Shown piece by piece: positions 11,001 through 19,864 of a DNA stretch of 64,000 nucleotides. The position numbers and the translations under genes were made by a program. Position 1 is the stretch's first letter. Every line of letters begins with the position of its first letter. The DNA is from Burkholderiales bacterium. Lineage in GTDB: Bacteria > Pseudomonadota > Gammaproteobacteria > Burkholderiales > Burkholderiaceae_C. The stretch spans positions 1-64,000 of the forward strand of contig JAEKLF010000038.1 of assembly GCA_019509985.1 (NCBI GenBank). The letters run 5' to 3'. The notes beneath the pieces are model-generated. The model saw only the letters and a list, made by a program, of their open reading frames with translations, was not told the origin of the DNA and did no database searches.

Positions 11001-11410
11001 AGAGCACGCTGATGGAAGACGCGCCGTTCGCGCTGGGCGTGCTGCACGAGCTGCGTGCCCTCGGCATCCCGCTGCACATCGACGACTTCGGCACCGGCTA
11101 TTCATCGCTGAGCTACCTGCAGCGCCTGCCGGTGGCCTGCATCAAGATCGACCAGTCCTTCGTGCGCGACATGTCGCGCAACAGGGATTCGGCCGCCATC
11201 GTGCGCTCCACGATCGACCTCGTGCATGACCTCGGCCGCGAGATCGTCGCGGAGGGCATCGAGACGCTGGCCGACTGGGAGCAGCTGGCGCGGCTGGGCT
11301 GCGACGTCGCCCAGGGTTATTTCATTGCCCGGCCGATGCCGGCGGCCGACTTCCCGGGCTGGCTGCAAGGCTTCGTGCCGCCCGCCGCGGCCATCACGGC
11401 GCACGCCTAG
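8042..11410 (+). CDS. Membrane PAS-PAS-GAF-GGDEF-EAL c-di-GMP signalling protein
   Basis: 1122-residue hybrid protein, GTG start with GAGGAGG upstream. Order: membrane helix (about 10-32), periplasmic CHASE3-like helical domain (35-180), second helix (185-206), PAS (225-345), PAS (378-480), GAF (520-670), GGDEF domain (685-850) and EAL domain (870-1110). The GGDEF signature reads RGDEF (near 768), so cyclase activity is doubtful, though GTP binding may persist. The EAL half has its catalytic elements: EALVRW, ELEITEST, DDFGTGYSS, AEGIET. I therefore expect mainly c-di-GMP phosphodiesterase activity gated by sensory input. It stands alone, convergent with the glycan operon. Confidence 0.93.
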   Translation: MRLRSSFEAKVILAFGMAIFVVLVLCAITWTLAADAAEAARQIERTQNVLHALALTRSATLQTELSTQSYRISGDERHLTDRDTATSQREELLQGIHRLTSGYPTQQARWTELRAVIDQRMALSKQIESVRKTQGQQVATALVAASPLHETRARTHRLLDAMEQDERQRLEQRSAARERTGALMRLVGALATVILSAQLVATYVMLRRQWRDAETSRRQLADSAERLSLTLRSIGEAVMATDMDGLVTRMNPVAERLTGWPATQALGRHVDEVFRTTADRNGEPVACPIADVLQSGVAQAHERGIALMARDGSACPISMSVTPKRDLSGHLRGTVLEFRDVTLERQAQHAIEAQNAWLAERVQERTAQLRDSEAHLRSVTSNVPALIAYVDANQRYVYANQQYRERFAPDRPDITGCTVAEVLGSSRYAIASPLIDKVLQGAPQTYDWEPFPGVWQVTGYVPQWDADEHVVGYYVLGTDITERKRAEEKIRTLNAELELQVRDLERTSRALRTLSAGNRTMLRARDEDDLLHSMCKAIVTVGGYGLAIIWYRQGSSSALVPMAECGYPGGLAALRVLKVSCEEGEFGAGVAGFAVRTGRTGTVGDMASDPAHAPWRQHLTGHRSALACPLRVGDDIIGTLAIYDVEPDTFDADEVTLLGESADDLAFGIATLRAQAEQERARATMYQLTHFDALTGLPNQAQFATALEAAVALGHGEGRPFAALQTNIDRLREVNDALGFSHGDAMLREFADRLRLAAPEQALVARLRGDEFAILVPGGDRQSAAALAQRMDERLALPFQVADIPLDVSFKTGIVLFPEHGATPHDVFRHMDIALHQAKQRGGRHAFFDAQNNLDQPSRLSMASQLKRAIDGDQLRLYLQPKVDMRNGRVCGAEALVRWQHPTRGLIPPMQFIELAEHTGLIKSLTLWMLSSVLELNRGWARQGRALPIAVNLSARNLRDEDLLEQIRHMLTRFETAPGLLELEITESTLMEDAPFALGVLHELRALGIPLHIDDFGTGYSSLSYLQRLPVACIKIDQSFVRDMSRNRDSAAIVRSTIDLVHDLGREIVAEGIETLADWEQLARLGCDVAQGYFIARPMPAADFPGWLQGFVPPAAAITAHA

Positions 11411-11429
11411 CGCTGGAGCCCGGCGGCTG

Positions 11430-12434
11430 TCACTCCGGGTAGGCCTTGCGCAACGCGTCGAGCTGCCTGGCTGTGATGGCCATCATCGAACCGTGGCGCA
11501 GCGTGGCCGGCATCTCGAAGCGGTTCCACGCCTTGATGCCCGAGTTGCCCCAGACCTCCACCCACGGCCCTTCCAGCCGGGGCGCCATCGACAGGCCGTA
11601 GCTCGTGCCGGCGTACTGCTCGTAGTACAGGTACCAGTCGGCGCCGTTGGGGGCGCGGATCAGCGTGGGCGCCTCGCGGAAGGCCGGGCTCAGCGGCGGG
11701 CCGGGCTCCGGGTAGGGGCCGAGCAGGTTGGCGGCGCAGCTCATGCGCACGGTCTTGCCGGTGGTCCAGTTGTAGGACGGGTAGCGCTCGTCCTTCACGA
11801 CGGCGCAATAGCCACCCGCCGGGTTCTCGACCAGGAAGGTGTCGATCGTCGCCATGTCCCAGTCGAACAGCCGCTTGGGCGGGCCGACGAACTCGCGCAA
11901 ATCCCTGGACGTGACGTACATCGTGCGCTGGCTGGCCCAGTAGCGCTCGGGATCGTCCGGCGAGCTGGGCACGTTCGGCGTGTGCCACATCAGCACGAAG
12001 CGGCTGCTGGCCTTGTCGAAGAACAACTTGGGCGCACCGATGCGCTGCAGCGGATGCGGCTGGCCCAGGAAGCTGGCGAGCTCGGGCTTGTAGGTGCCGA
12101 ACTTCGTCCACTTGACCAGGTCGTCGGACACCCAGAAACGGATCTCCTCGTCGTCATCGCCCTGGTTGCCGACGAGGTAGTAGCGGCCGTCCGCGCCTTG
12201 CGCGATGGACGGGTGGCCGTGGTAGTCCTCGTTGACGGCCTTGCCGTGGTTCAGCCGCGTCCAGTGCAGGCCGTCGGTGCTGACGGCGTAGTGCAGCACG
12301 CCGTAGCGGGCATGCGTCATGTGGGCGAACAGGTAGCCGCCCGGGGGCGGCGCGGGTGCGGGTGCAGCATCGGCGGCACGGGCCAGGCCCGTGACGGCGA
12401 TGAGCAAACCCGCGAGCCAGGTTTGCAGCTTCAT
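11430..12434 (-). CDS. Secreted GH43-like beta-propeller glycoside hydrolase
   Basis: 334-residue exported protein (signal MKLQTWLAGLLIAVTGLARA). The ATG at 12434 is chosen because AAGGAG lies just upstream; a GTG further out would overlap that ribosome site. Repeated blade segments (YAVSTDGLHWTRL, FWVSDDLVKWTKF) and acidic sites in GAPKLFFD and REAPTLIRA suggest the five-bladed fold of clan GH-F (GH43/GH62 and relatives), whose enzymes release arabinofuranose, xylose or galactofuranose. It is the last gene of the TonB-receptor/ytf operon, implying a role in trimming the same glycan. Subfamily and substrate are not determinable by eye. Confidence 0.7.
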   Translation of the reverse strand: MKLQTWLAGLLIAVTGLARAADAAPAPAPPPGGYLFAHMTHARYGVLHYAVSTDGLHWTRLNHGKAVNEDYHGHPSIAQGADGRYYLVGNQGDDDEEIRFWVSDDLVKWTKFGTYKPELASFLGQPHPLQRIGAPKLFFDKASSRFVLMWHTPNVPSSPDDPERYWASQRTMYVTSRDLREFVGPPKRLFDWDMATIDTFLVENPAGGYCAVVKDERYPSYNWTTGKTVRMSCAANLLGPYPEPGPPLSPAFREAPTLIRAPNGADWYLYYEQYAGTSYGLSMAPRLEGPWVEVWGNSGIKAWNRFEMPATLRHGSMMAITARQLDALRKAYPE

Positions 12435-12471
12435 CGTCTTCTCCTTCACTTCAGCGATTCGGGTCGGACTT

Positions 12472-12568
12472 GCGGGCCGAGCGCCGGGCCGCTCCCAAGC
12501 CGGCCCCCTCGGGGGACCGTCTGGGCACGCCCGCGTTCAGCGCGGCGAGCCCAGACGAGGGGTTCCAT
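12472..12568. repeat. Dispersed structured intergenic repeat, copy 1
   Basis: About 97 bp that recurs, with an internal insertion, at 28239-28383. Shared blocks: the first 35 bases (starting GCGGGCCGAGCGCC), CCCTCGGGGGACCG, CGCGTTCAGCGCGG and GACGAGGGG-TTCCAT. In this copy GTCTGGGC and GCCCAGAC form a perfect eight-base stem around the conserved CGCGTTCAGCGCG. It lies between two minus-strand genes and begins immediately after the upstream stop codon, so it could act as a transcript-end or processing hairpin. Confidence 0.75.
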
Positions 12569-14560
12569 TCACGGCGCGAGCAGCGACCACCGCTGGCAGT
12601 CGCCACCCAGCCATTCCCACTGCGCCACGTTGGCGCCGTTGGCCGTCGAGCAGCCGGCCACGTCGAGCACGCGGCCGCTGTTCTTGTTGACAAGGCGGTA
12701 ATCGCCCGAGCCGACCTGCTCGATGCCCCAGCGCTGCGCCGCGGCGTTGTTGCTCGTCCACTGGCGCACGTTGGCGCCCATCCGCAGCGAGCCGTCCTGC
12801 ACGTCCATCTTCAGGCCGCTGTTGACCGACGTGAACTCGTAGAAGCCGTCGGGCATCAGCGTGACGTTCCAGCGCTGGCAGTTGGCGCCGCTGTAGGGCC
12901 ACTGCTGGATGTTGCCGCCGGCGGCGGTGGAACAGGCGTCCACGTCCAGCGCCTGGCTGCTGTGCTTGGCGATGACCTTGTAGGTGCCATTGGCGAGCGA
13001 GTTGGGGCTGACGCGCTCGAAGCGCCAGCGCTGGCAGTCGCCACCCAGCCAGGTCCACTGCTGCACGTTGGCACCGGCCGCGGTGGAGCAGGCGTTCACG
13101 TCGAGCACCAGGCCGCTGTTCTGGTTGATGACACGGTAGTAGCCATCGCCCACGGGCTCGATGCGCCATTGCTGGCAGGCCAGGCCGTTGGCCGTGTACT
13201 GCTGCACGTTGCCGCCCGCGGCAGTGGCGCAGGCGTTCACGTCCAGCGCCTGGCCGCTGTGCTGGGCGGTGATGGTGTAGATGCCGTTGGCGGTATTGGC
13301 CACACGCCAGCGCTGGCAGTCGCCGCCGATCCACGTGTACTGCTGCACGTTGGCGCCGGGCGTCGTCGAGCAGCCGGCCACGTCGAGCACCTGGCCGCTG
13401 TTCTTGGACACCAGTCGATAGACGCCGTCGGCCACCGGGTTGTTCAGGGGTGCGCTGGCGAACTGGATGCGACAGCTCATGCCAGCGAGCTGCAGCACGC
13501 GTGTGTTGTCGGCCGAGGCCAGCAGCTGCGAGCTGTAGTTGGTGCAGGCGTCGCCCGGGCTGCCGACCGGCGTGGCCAGCGGTGTGGCGGCCTCAAGCCA
13601 GGCACCCGTGCCACCGGCCGTGTTGAACATGTAGACGCGGCCCGTGGCGTCGTCTTCGACGCCGTTGTCGCTGTTGCGCCTGAGCATCTGGCCGATCACC
13701 AGCAGGCGGCCCTGCGAGCTGCCGTCGTTCATCCACGTGACCGTGGGCGTGTTGCTGAAGTGGTGGCCGGCCGTGGACTCGATGCGCGTGCCCATGTTGC
13801 TGGCGGTGCCCCAGCTGCTGCCGTCGCTGGAGGTGCGGATGTAGACGTCGCAGCCGCGCGAGCCGCAGATCTCGTAGGTCATCACATACGTCGCGTTCGG
13901 CAGCTTGCGCACCACGGCCATGCCGGGCCGCAGGTCGCCGCCGTCACTGATGCCGACGTCGATGGTGTCCGCACTCCAGCTCACGCCACCGTCGGTGGAG
14001 ACCTTGTGCGCCAGCAGCTGGTTGTAGCCGCTGGCCTTGTACTCCTCGCTGGAATAGAACATCAGCAGCCGGCCGGCGCTGTCCACTGTGAACTCGGGCT
14101 CCCAGATGCCGGTGGCGCCGGTGGCGGGCACGGACAGCTGCGTCCACGTGCGGCCCACGTCGGTGCTGCGGTAGACGCGCAGCGCGTAGGCATTGCTGCC
14201 GTTGCGGCCGGTGGTGGCCCAGAACAGCGTGCCGGCGGTGGTGGAGCCCAGTGTCTGCGGCACCTCCCACAGCGTGCTGCAGCAGTGCCAGGTCTCGGGC
14301 ACCGTGATGCTGCCGACCTGCGCCCAGCTGGCACCCTGGTTGGTGCTTTCGTAGATCAGCGACTGGCTGCCGCCGAGGTCATGCGAGGCCAGCAGCCGGC
14401 CGTTGGCTGCGCCGCTGGCGGCGAGCCGGATCATGCGCGGGTAGAAGCTGTCCTGCGTGGTGTTCAGCACCACGTCGGCCGCGCGGGCCGATCCCATCAG
14501 GGCGGTGAGGCCCAGTACCAAAGCAAGCAGCCATCGGCCGCCACGAGTCATCACGTTCAT
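12569..14560 (-). CDS. Secreted sialidase-fold (GH93-like) enzyme with six C-terminal ricin-type lectin repeats
   Basis: 663-residue exported protein; start set by AGGAGA upstream of ATG 14560; signal peptide ends near GSARA. Residues about 28-380 form a BNR-type propeller (IYESTNQGASW, VYRSTDVGRTW, KVSTDGGVSW) with GIWEPEF and DLRPGMAVV, also seen in the paralogue at 36193-37449. I suggest relation to GH93 exo-arabinanases because of the island context; true sialidase is less likely. Residues about 383-663 hold six repeats of about 46 residues with the QxW signature (GGDCQRWRV, LACQQWRI and so on), i.e. two three-lobed ricin B/CBM13-type modules, typically galactose- or xylan-binding. Confidence 0.8.
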   Translation of the reverse strand: MNVMTRGGRWLLALVLGLTALMGSARAADVVLNTTQDSFYPRMIRLAASGAANGRLLASHDLGGSQSLIYESTNQGASWAQVGSITVPETWHCCSTLWEVPQTLGSTTAGTLFWATTGRNGSNAYALRVYRSTDVGRTWTQLSVPATGATGIWEPEFTVDSAGRLLMFYSSEEYKASGYNQLLAHKVSTDGGVSWSADTIDVGISDGGDLRPGMAVVRKLPNATYVMTYEICGSRGCDVYIRTSSDGSSWGTASNMGTRIESTAGHHFSNTPTVTWMNDGSSQGRLLVIGQMLRRNSDNGVEDDATGRVYMFNTAGGTGAWLEAATPLATPVGSPGDACTNYSSQLLASADNTRVLQLAGMSCRIQFASAPLNNPVADGVYRLVSKNSGQVLDVAGCSTTPGANVQQYTWIGGDCQRWRVANTANGIYTITAQHSGQALDVNACATAAGGNVQQYTANGLACQQWRIEPVGDGYYRVINQNSGLVLDVNACSTAAGANVQQWTWLGGDCQRWRFERVSPNSLANGTYKVIAKHSSQALDVDACSTAAGGNIQQWPYSGANCQRWNVTLMPDGFYEFTSVNSGLKMDVQDGSLRMGANVRQWTSNNAAAQRWGIEQVGSGDYRLVNKNSGRVLDVAGCSTANGANVAQWEWLGGDCQRWSLLAP

Positions 14561-14631
14561 GCCTGTCTCCTGTCTGTTTGAGGAAAAAGGCGGCTCTGGC
14601 GGCCGCTCAGGGTCGGTGCCCCCTCGAAGCT

Positions 14632-16431
14632 TCAGCGGCCGAACTGGATCAGCGCCTTGTTCGCTTTCGTGACGCGGTCGAAGTCCAGCTTCTTCACCTG
14701 CCGGTCGTAGGTGAAGAAGCCGTTCAGTTCCTCTTCCACGTCGGTCGTCTCGGTGTAGACCGCGGCGCTGAGGCCCTGTGTGGCGGCGTACTCGCGCAGC
14801 CGTGCGGCCTGATCGACATAGGCCTGCGTGACGGCCTCCTTGCTGTCGTACAGGTGGTAGCAGCACTTGGAGTCGGGCCGGTACATGTGGCCCGGCGTGC
14901 GCAGGCTGTTGCCGCCGTACTCGCCCAGCACCGCGATGCGGCCGGGCTGCCAGTTCACCCAGGCCGGACCGGGGTAGTCGTGCAGGTCGATGAGGTCGCC
15001 CTTGCCCTGGTCGGCGGGCTCGAAGTTGATGCCGGAGTGGGTGTCGACCAGGCGGCTCGGGTCCAGGGCCTTGAACACGTCGGCCATGCGGCGGTGATCG
15101 AAATCGCCCCAGCTCTCGTTGAAGATGACCCAGGTGACGATGGACGTCACCGAGCGCAGCTGGTCGACGATCTCGCGCATCTGGCCTTCGGCGCGGGTGC
15201 GCACGGTGACGTCGGTCTCGGCGTCCCAGGTCTGCGGCATGTCCTGCCACACCAGCAGGCCCAGCTTGTCGGCCCAGTAGAACCAGCGCGCCGGCTCCAC
15301 CTTGATGTGCTTGCGGACCATGTTGAAGCCCAGGTCCTTGGTGGCCTGCAGGTCGTGCTTCAGCGCGGCGTCGGTGGGCGCGGTGTACAGGCCATCGGGC
15401 CAGAAGCCCTGGTCCAGCGGGCCGAACTGGAAGACGAACTTGCCGTTCAGCAGCGGACGCGGCACGCCGGCCACGTTGCCGATGGCGATGGAGCGCATGC
15501 CGAAGTAGCTGTCGACCTGGTCGACGACTTTGCCGTCGCGCTTGAGCGTGACCTTGAGGTCGTACAGGAAGGGGTCGTCCGGCGACCACAGGCGCGGCTT
15601 GGGTACGGGCACGGTCAGCTCGGTGCCGGGCGCGCCGCGGGTGCGGCCCACCTCCTTGCCGTCGCGCAGCGCGATGGCCTCGACTTCGGACTCGGCATCG
15701 GCGCGCACGATGAGCTTGAGCTGCTGCCTGGCCACGTCGGGCGTCAGGTCCAGCCGCGAAACAAAGGCGGCGCCCACGGGCTCCAGCCACACCGTCTGCC
15801 AGATGCCGGAGCTGGGCGTGTAGAAGATGCCGCCGGGCTTGAGCGACTGCTTGCCCAGCATGCCGTCGCCGGTGCTGGGGTCGAACACGCCGACGACGAT
15901 CTCGTTGCGGCCGGCCTTCAGCTCGGGCGTGATGTCGAAGCTGAACGACGTGTAGCCGCCGTCATGGAAGCCGACGCGCGTGCCGTTGACGTAGACCGTG
16001 GCCCGACGGTCCACCGCGCCGAAGTTGATGCGCACGCGCTGGCCGGCCCAGGCCGCCGGCACTTCAAAGCTGCGGCGATACCAGAGGTTCACCTCGCCCA
16101 GCCGCTCCAGGCCCGACAGGCGCGATTCCACCGGGTAGGGCACGCGGATCTGGTCGACCTTGTCGGGGAACTTGGGCGCATCGCCGTGCGCGTGGCGCGC
16201 ATCGGGCGCGCCCTTGCCGCCCCAGTAGTCCCAGCTGCCGTTGAGGTTCAGCCAGTCCTTGCGAACGAGCTGCGGGCGCGGGTACTCGGGCAGCGGCAGC
16301 GCTGCCTTCTCGGCGGCTTCGGTCCATGGCGTGGTCAGGCGCTGGGCCGGGCCCAGCTTGTTGTCGGGTTCGTCGGCGTGGGCGAGCGTGCCAGCCAGCG
16401 CAAGGACGAGAGTGGGAATCAGCAATCGCAT
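14632..16431 (-). CDS. Secreted glycoside hydrolase family 2
   Basis: 599-residue exported enzyme (signal [19 protein letters not shown]). Order: jelly-roll sugar-binding domain (about 55-200, with [10 protein letters not shown] and [18 protein letters not shown]), an immunoglobulin-like domain (205-300) and a TIM barrel with acid/base Glu439 in FNESWGDF and nucleophile Glu504 in GEYGGNS. It lacks the extra C-terminal domains of long beta-galactosidases. GH2 includes beta-galactosidases, beta-galactofuranosidases, beta-arabinosidases and others. Next to a ytfQRT-like transporter, a galactofuranosidase or arabinosidase role is attractive but inferred. It lies 21 bp after yjfF. Confidence 0.88.
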   Translation of the reverse strand: MRLLIPTLVLALAGTLAHADEPDNKLGPAQRLTTPWTEAAEKAALPLPEYPRPQLVRKDWLNLNGSWDYWGGKGAPDARHAHGDAPKFPDKVDQIRVPYPVESRLSGLERLGEVNLWYRRSFEVPAAWAGQRVRINFGAVDRRATVYVNGTRVGFHDGGYTSFSFDITPELKAGRNEIVVGVFDPSTGDGMLGKQSLKPGGIFYTPSSGIWQTVWLEPVGAAFVSRLDLTPDVARQQLKLIVRADAESEVEAIALRDGKEVGRTRGAPGTELTVPVPKPRLWSPDDPFLYDLKVTLKRDGKVVDQVDSYFGMRSIAIGNVAGVPRPLLNGKFVFQFGPLDQGFWPDGLYTAPTDAALKHDLQATKDLGFNMVRKHIKVEPARWFYWADKLGLLVWQDMPQTWDAETDVTVRTRAEGQMREIVDQLRSVTSIVTWVIFNESWGDFDHRRMADVFKALDPSRLVDTHSGINFEPADQGKGDLIDLHDYPGPAWVNWQPGRIAVLGEYGGNSLRTPGHMYRPDSKCCYHLYDSKEAVTQAYVDQAARLREYAATQGLSAAVYTETTDVEEELNGFFTYDRQVKKLDFDRVTKANKALIQFGR

Positions 16432-16452
16432 GAGAGTGCCTCGTTGAACGAT

Positions 16453-17433
16453 TCAGGAAACGGAGAGACGGCGGTGTCCGTGCCACCACACCAGCAGGCG
16501 CTGCAGGCCGCAGAACAGGCCCAGCAGCGCGCCGATGACGATGCGCGTCCACCAGGAACTTAAGGATCCGTCGAACAGGATCAGCGTCTGGATCAGGCCC
16601 AGCATCAGCACGCCGGTCAGCGCACCCAGCACATGGCCCGTGCCGCCGCTGAGCAGCGCGCCGCCGATGACCACCGCGGCGATCGCGTCCAGTTCCAGGC
16701 CCTGTGCGTGCAGGCCGTAGCCCGACAGCGTGTAGATACCGAACAGCACGCCGCCCAGCGCCGCGCAGGCGCCGCTGACGGCGTAGACGGCGATGCGCGT
16801 GGCCGCCACGGGCAGGCCCATCAGGCGCGCCGAGTGCTGCTGCCCGCCGATGGCGAAGATGGCACGGCCGAAGGGCGTGGCGCGCGAGACCCACACGGCC
16901 AGCGCCAGCACGACGAGCGCGACGGCGGCGCCGGGCGTGATTTCGCCGAGCGACCCGAGCGGCCAGCGCGCCTGCGACCACGCCGACAGCGTGGCGTCGC
17001 CGATGGCGATGGAGTCCACGCTCAGCACGTAGCAAAGCCCACGCGCCAGGAACAGGCCGGCCAGCGTGACGATGAAGGCCGGCACGTCGAACACCTGGAT
17101 GACCCAGCCCATCAGCGCACCGAACGCGGCGCCGGCCGCGATCAGCAGCGGAATCAGGATCCATGGCGACAGGTGCGCGCGCTCCACGCCGAGCGCAAGC
17201 AGCATGGTGGTCAGCGCGACGACCGAGCCTACCGACAGGTCGATGCCGCCGGACAGGATGACGAAGCTCATGCCGACGGCGACGACGAGCAGGAAGGCGT
17301 TGTCGATCAGCAGGTTCAGCAGCACCTGGCCGGCCAGCAGGCCGGGATAGGCCATTGCGCCGCCGAGCGCGGCGAGGATGAGCAGCAATACCGACGTCCA
17401 GCTCGGCAGGCTTTGCGTGCGGATCAGCCTCAC
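16453..17433 (-). CDS. yjfF: Furanose ABC transporter permease, YjfF-like
   Basis: 326-residue inner-membrane protein with eight to ten hydrophobic helices and the CUT2 (RbsC-type) signature GMSFVILSGGIDLSVGSVVAL. GTG start at 17433 overlaps the ytfT stop as GTGA, showing translational coupling. With the preceding permease it would form the heterodimeric channel of a ytfQRT-yjfF system, which imports galactofuranose in E. coli. The gene symbol rests on synteny and on the clear YtfQ likeness of the binding protein. Confidence 0.88.
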   Translation of the reverse strand: MRLIRTQSLPSWTSVLLLILAALGGAMAYPGLLAGQVLLNLLIDNAFLLVVAVGMSFVILSGGIDLSVGSVVALTTMLLALGVERAHLSPWILIPLLIAAGAAFGALMGWVIQVFDVPAFIVTLAGLFLARGLCYVLSVDSIAIGDATLSAWSQARWPLGSLGEITPGAAVALVVLALAVWVSRATPFGRAIFAIGGQQHSARLMGLPVAATRIAVYAVSGACAALGGVLFGIYTLSGYGLHAQGLELDAIAAVVIGGALLSGGTGHVLGALTGVLMLGLIQTLILFDGSLSSWWTRIVIGALLGLFCGLQRLLVWWHGHRRLSVS

Positions 17434-18383
17434 GCCGCCCGCCTCCAGCGCAGCGTGCGCAGCTTCGGCGACTGGCTGATGGACACCGCGAACACCACGG
17501 CCGCCTTGACGACCAGCGTGACCTCGGGTGCGATGCCCAGGCCGTAGATGCTGGTCGTCAGTGTCTGGATGATGAGGGCCCCGAGCAGGCTGCCGCGCAG
17601 GCCGAAGCGCCCCCCCAGCAGCGACGTGCCGCCGAGCGCCACGGCGAGGATGGCGTCCAGCTCCAGCATCAGGCCGGCGTTGTTGGCGTCGGCGCTCTTG
17701 ATGTTGGCGGAGATCATCAACCCCGAGAGGCCGGCGCACAGGCCGCAGGCGATGTAGACGGCCAGCATCAGTCCCGCCGCATGCACGCCGGCCAGGCGCG
17801 CCGCCGCAGGGTTGGCGCCGCTGGCCTGCAGGAACAGGCCCAGCGCCGTGCGGTGCTTGAGCACGCCCAGCAGCGCGGCGAGCGCCAGCGCCAGCCAGGG
17901 CGCGAAGGGCAGGCCGAGCAGGAAGCCGTTGCCAATGAAGGCATAGGCTTCGTTGTCGATGACGAGGATCTGGCCGTCGGTGATGAGCTGGGCGATGCCA
18001 CGGCCCCCGGTCATCAGGATCAGCGTCGCGATGATGGGCTGGATGCCGCCCGAGACGACGAGCAGGCCGTTGAACAGGCCGCACGCCGCGGCTGCACACA
18101 GCCCTCCGACGATGGCGAATGCCAATGAGCCGCTGCCGTTGATGAGGTGAGCAGAGACGGCCGCCGTGATGGCGACGACGGCGCCCACCGAGATGTCGAT
18201 GCCGCGCACGGCGATGACCAGCGTCATGCCCATCGCGACGACCATCAGCGGCGCGGCGCGGTTGGCGATGTCGATCAACGGGCCGTAGGCATGTCCGGCC
18301 TGCCAGTGGATGCCGAGGAACTGCGGATTCAGCAGCGCATTGAGCGCCAGCAACGCCGCGAGGACGAAAGCGGCGTGCTTCAT
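17430..18383 (-). CDS. ytfT: Furanose ABC transporter permease, YtfT-like
   Basis: 317-residue inner-membrane permease of the ribose/xylose (CUT2) family; signature GMTLVIAVRGIDISVGAVVAI, then the conserved ALGGTSLLGGRFGLRGSLLG loop that contacts the ATPase. ATG at 18383 overlaps the ytfR stop by four bases (ATGA). It is partner to the downstream YjfF-like permease; two different permeases plus one fused ATPase is the E. coli ytf arrangement. Confidence 0.88.
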   Translation of the reverse strand: MKHAAFVLAALLALNALLNPQFLGIHWQAGHAYGPLIDIANRAAPLMVVAMGMTLVIAVRGIDISVGAVVAITAAVSAHLINGSGSLAFAIVGGLCAAAACGLFNGLLVVSGGIQPIIATLILMTGGRGIAQLITDGQILVIDNEAYAFIGNGFLLGLPFAPWLALALAALLGVLKHRTALGLFLQASGANPAAARLAGVHAAGLMLAVYIACGLCAGLSGLMISANIKSADANNAGLMLELDAILAVALGGTSLLGGRFGLRGSLLGALIIQTLTTSIYGLGIAPEVTLVVKAAVVFAVSISQSPKLRTLRWRRAA

Positions 18384-19864
18384 GCGGCCATCACCCGCAG
18401 CAAGCGTTCTTCGCTCAGGCCCCGCGCATCCAGCTCGGCCACCTGGCGGCGCTCGCGCAGCACGACGACGCGGTCGCTGGCGCGCAGCACCTCCGGCAGC
18501 TCTGACGAGATGAACACCAGCGCCATGCCGCTGCGGCACAGCGTCAGCACCTGTTCCATCAGGTCCTGCTTGGCGGCGATGTCGATGCCGCGCGTGGGTT
18601 CGTCCAGGATCAGCAGCCGCGGCTCGGTGGCCAGCCAGCGCGCCAGGATGGCCTTCTGCTGGTTGCCGCCGGAGAGCAACCCGATGGGCGTCTCGGCATC
18701 GGCCGTCTTGATGCCGAGCTGCATGATGAAGCGGCCGGCCAGCTCGCGCTGCGCGGCGGGCGACAGCATGCGGAACACGCCGCGCTTGGCCTGCAGCGCC
18801 AGCACGATGTTCTCGCGCACGCTGAGCTCCGCGACGATGCCGTCGACCTTGCGCTCCTCGGGGCAGAAGGCCAGGCCGGCGTTCACCGCGTCGCGCGGGC
18901 TGTGCAGTTGCAGCGGCCTGCCGTCGATGCGCAGCTCGCCGCGGTCCGCGGTGTCGGCGCCGAAGAGCAGTCGCGCGACCTCGGTGCGGCCAGCGCCAAG
19001 CAGGCCGGCCAGGCCCAGCACCTCGCCGCGCGCGACGCTGAAGCTCACGCCGACGACGGCATTGCCGCGGCCGAGGTTGGCGGCTTCCAGCAGGGGTTCG
19101 GCGGTCGACGCCGCACGGTCTTCGCGCATCGCCGTGGTGCCCGACGGCTCGCGGCCGATCATCAGCTGCACGAGCTTCATGCGCGGCAGTTCGGCCGAAT
19201 GCTCGCCGACGAACTGGCCGTTGCGCAGCACCGTGAAGCGGTCGGCCACGGCGTAGGCCTGGTCGAGGAAATGGGTGACGAGCAGGATGGCCACGCCCTC
19301 GTCGCGCAGCTGGCGCAGCAGCGCGAGCAGGCGCCGGGTCTCGGCCTCGTCGAGGCTGGAGGTCGGCTCGTCAAGGATGAGCACGCGCGCCCGCTGATGC
19401 AGCGCGCGGGCGATGGCCACCAGCTGTTGCACGGCCACCGGCAGTTCGCCGAGCGTGGCATTCACGTCGACCGCCAGGCCCAGCCGCGCCACGGCGGTCT
19501 TGGCTTCGGCGCACACCTGGCGCCAATCAATACCGAACCCGCGGCGCGGAAAGCGCCCCGCCAGCAGGTTCTCGGCCACCGACAGGTTCGGGCAGAGCTG
19601 CACCTCCTGGTGCACCACGGCCACGCCGGCGGCCTGCATCGCCCGCGGCGTGCGGCCTTGCCGCGGGGCGCCGTCCAGCGTGATGTCGCCACCGTCGCGC
19701 GGCTGCACGCCGGCCAGGATCTTGATCAGTGTGGACTTGCCCGCGCCGTTCTGGCCCATCAATACGTGGACCTCGCCAGCGCGCAGCGTCAGCGCGGCGT
19801 CCACCAGCGCGGGGACGCCGTTGAAGGACTTGGCCACGTCGCGTGCCTGCAGAACCACCGTCAT
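18380..19864 (-). CDS. ytfR: Furanose ABC transporter ATPase (two fused nucleotide-binding domains), YtfR-like
   Basis: 494-residue CUT2 ATPase. N-terminal NBD: Walker A GQNGAGKST, Q-loop HQEVQL, Walker B VLILDEPTSSLD. C-terminal NBD: degenerate Walker A (LLGAGRTEVARLLFG), signature LLSGGNQQK, Walker B LLILDEPTRGID. This asymmetry is normal for RbsA/YtfR-type proteins. The start codon overlaps the ytfQ stop (TGATG). Powers uptake of the sugar bound by the YtfQ-like protein. Confidence 0.92.
   Translation of the reverse strand: MTVVLQARDVAKSFNGVPALVDAALTLRAGEVHVLMGQNGAGKSTLIKILAGVQPRDGGDITLDGAPRQGRTPRAMQAAGVAVVHQEVQLCPNLSVAENLLAGRFPRRGFGIDWRQVCAEAKTAVARLGLAVDVNATLGELPVAVQQLVAIARALHQRARVLILDEPTSSLDEAETRRLLALLRQLRDEGVAILLVTHFLDQAYAVADRFTVLRNGQFVGEHSAELPRMKLVQLMIGREPSGTTAMREDRAASTAEPLLEAANLGRGNAVVGVSFSVARGEVLGLAGLLGAGRTEVARLLFGADTADRGELRIDGRPLQLHSPRDAVNAGLAFCPEERKVDGIVAELSVRENIVLALQAKRGVFRMLSPAAQRELAGRFIMQLGIKTADAETPIGLLSGGNQQKAILARWLATEPRLLILDEPTRGIDIAAKQDLMEQVLTLCRSGMALVFISSELPEVLRASDRVVVLRERRQVAELDARGLSEERLLRVMAA

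Noticed and set aside
12569-13430. Tandem DNA repeat array in the lectin part
   Set aside because: The periodicity is protein-level (six ricin-type repeats), not a CRISPR or satellite array.
12569-14560. Calling the propeller enzyme a true sialidase
   Set aside because: BNR-type repeats are shared by several families; no sialic acid catabolic genes are nearby, and the context is galactose/arabinose-type.
12569-15790. A single 1073-residue minus-strand protein
   Set aside because: The part upstream of 14560 is an antisense-like shadow in another frame of the GH2 gene; a signal peptide and AGGAGA mark the real start.
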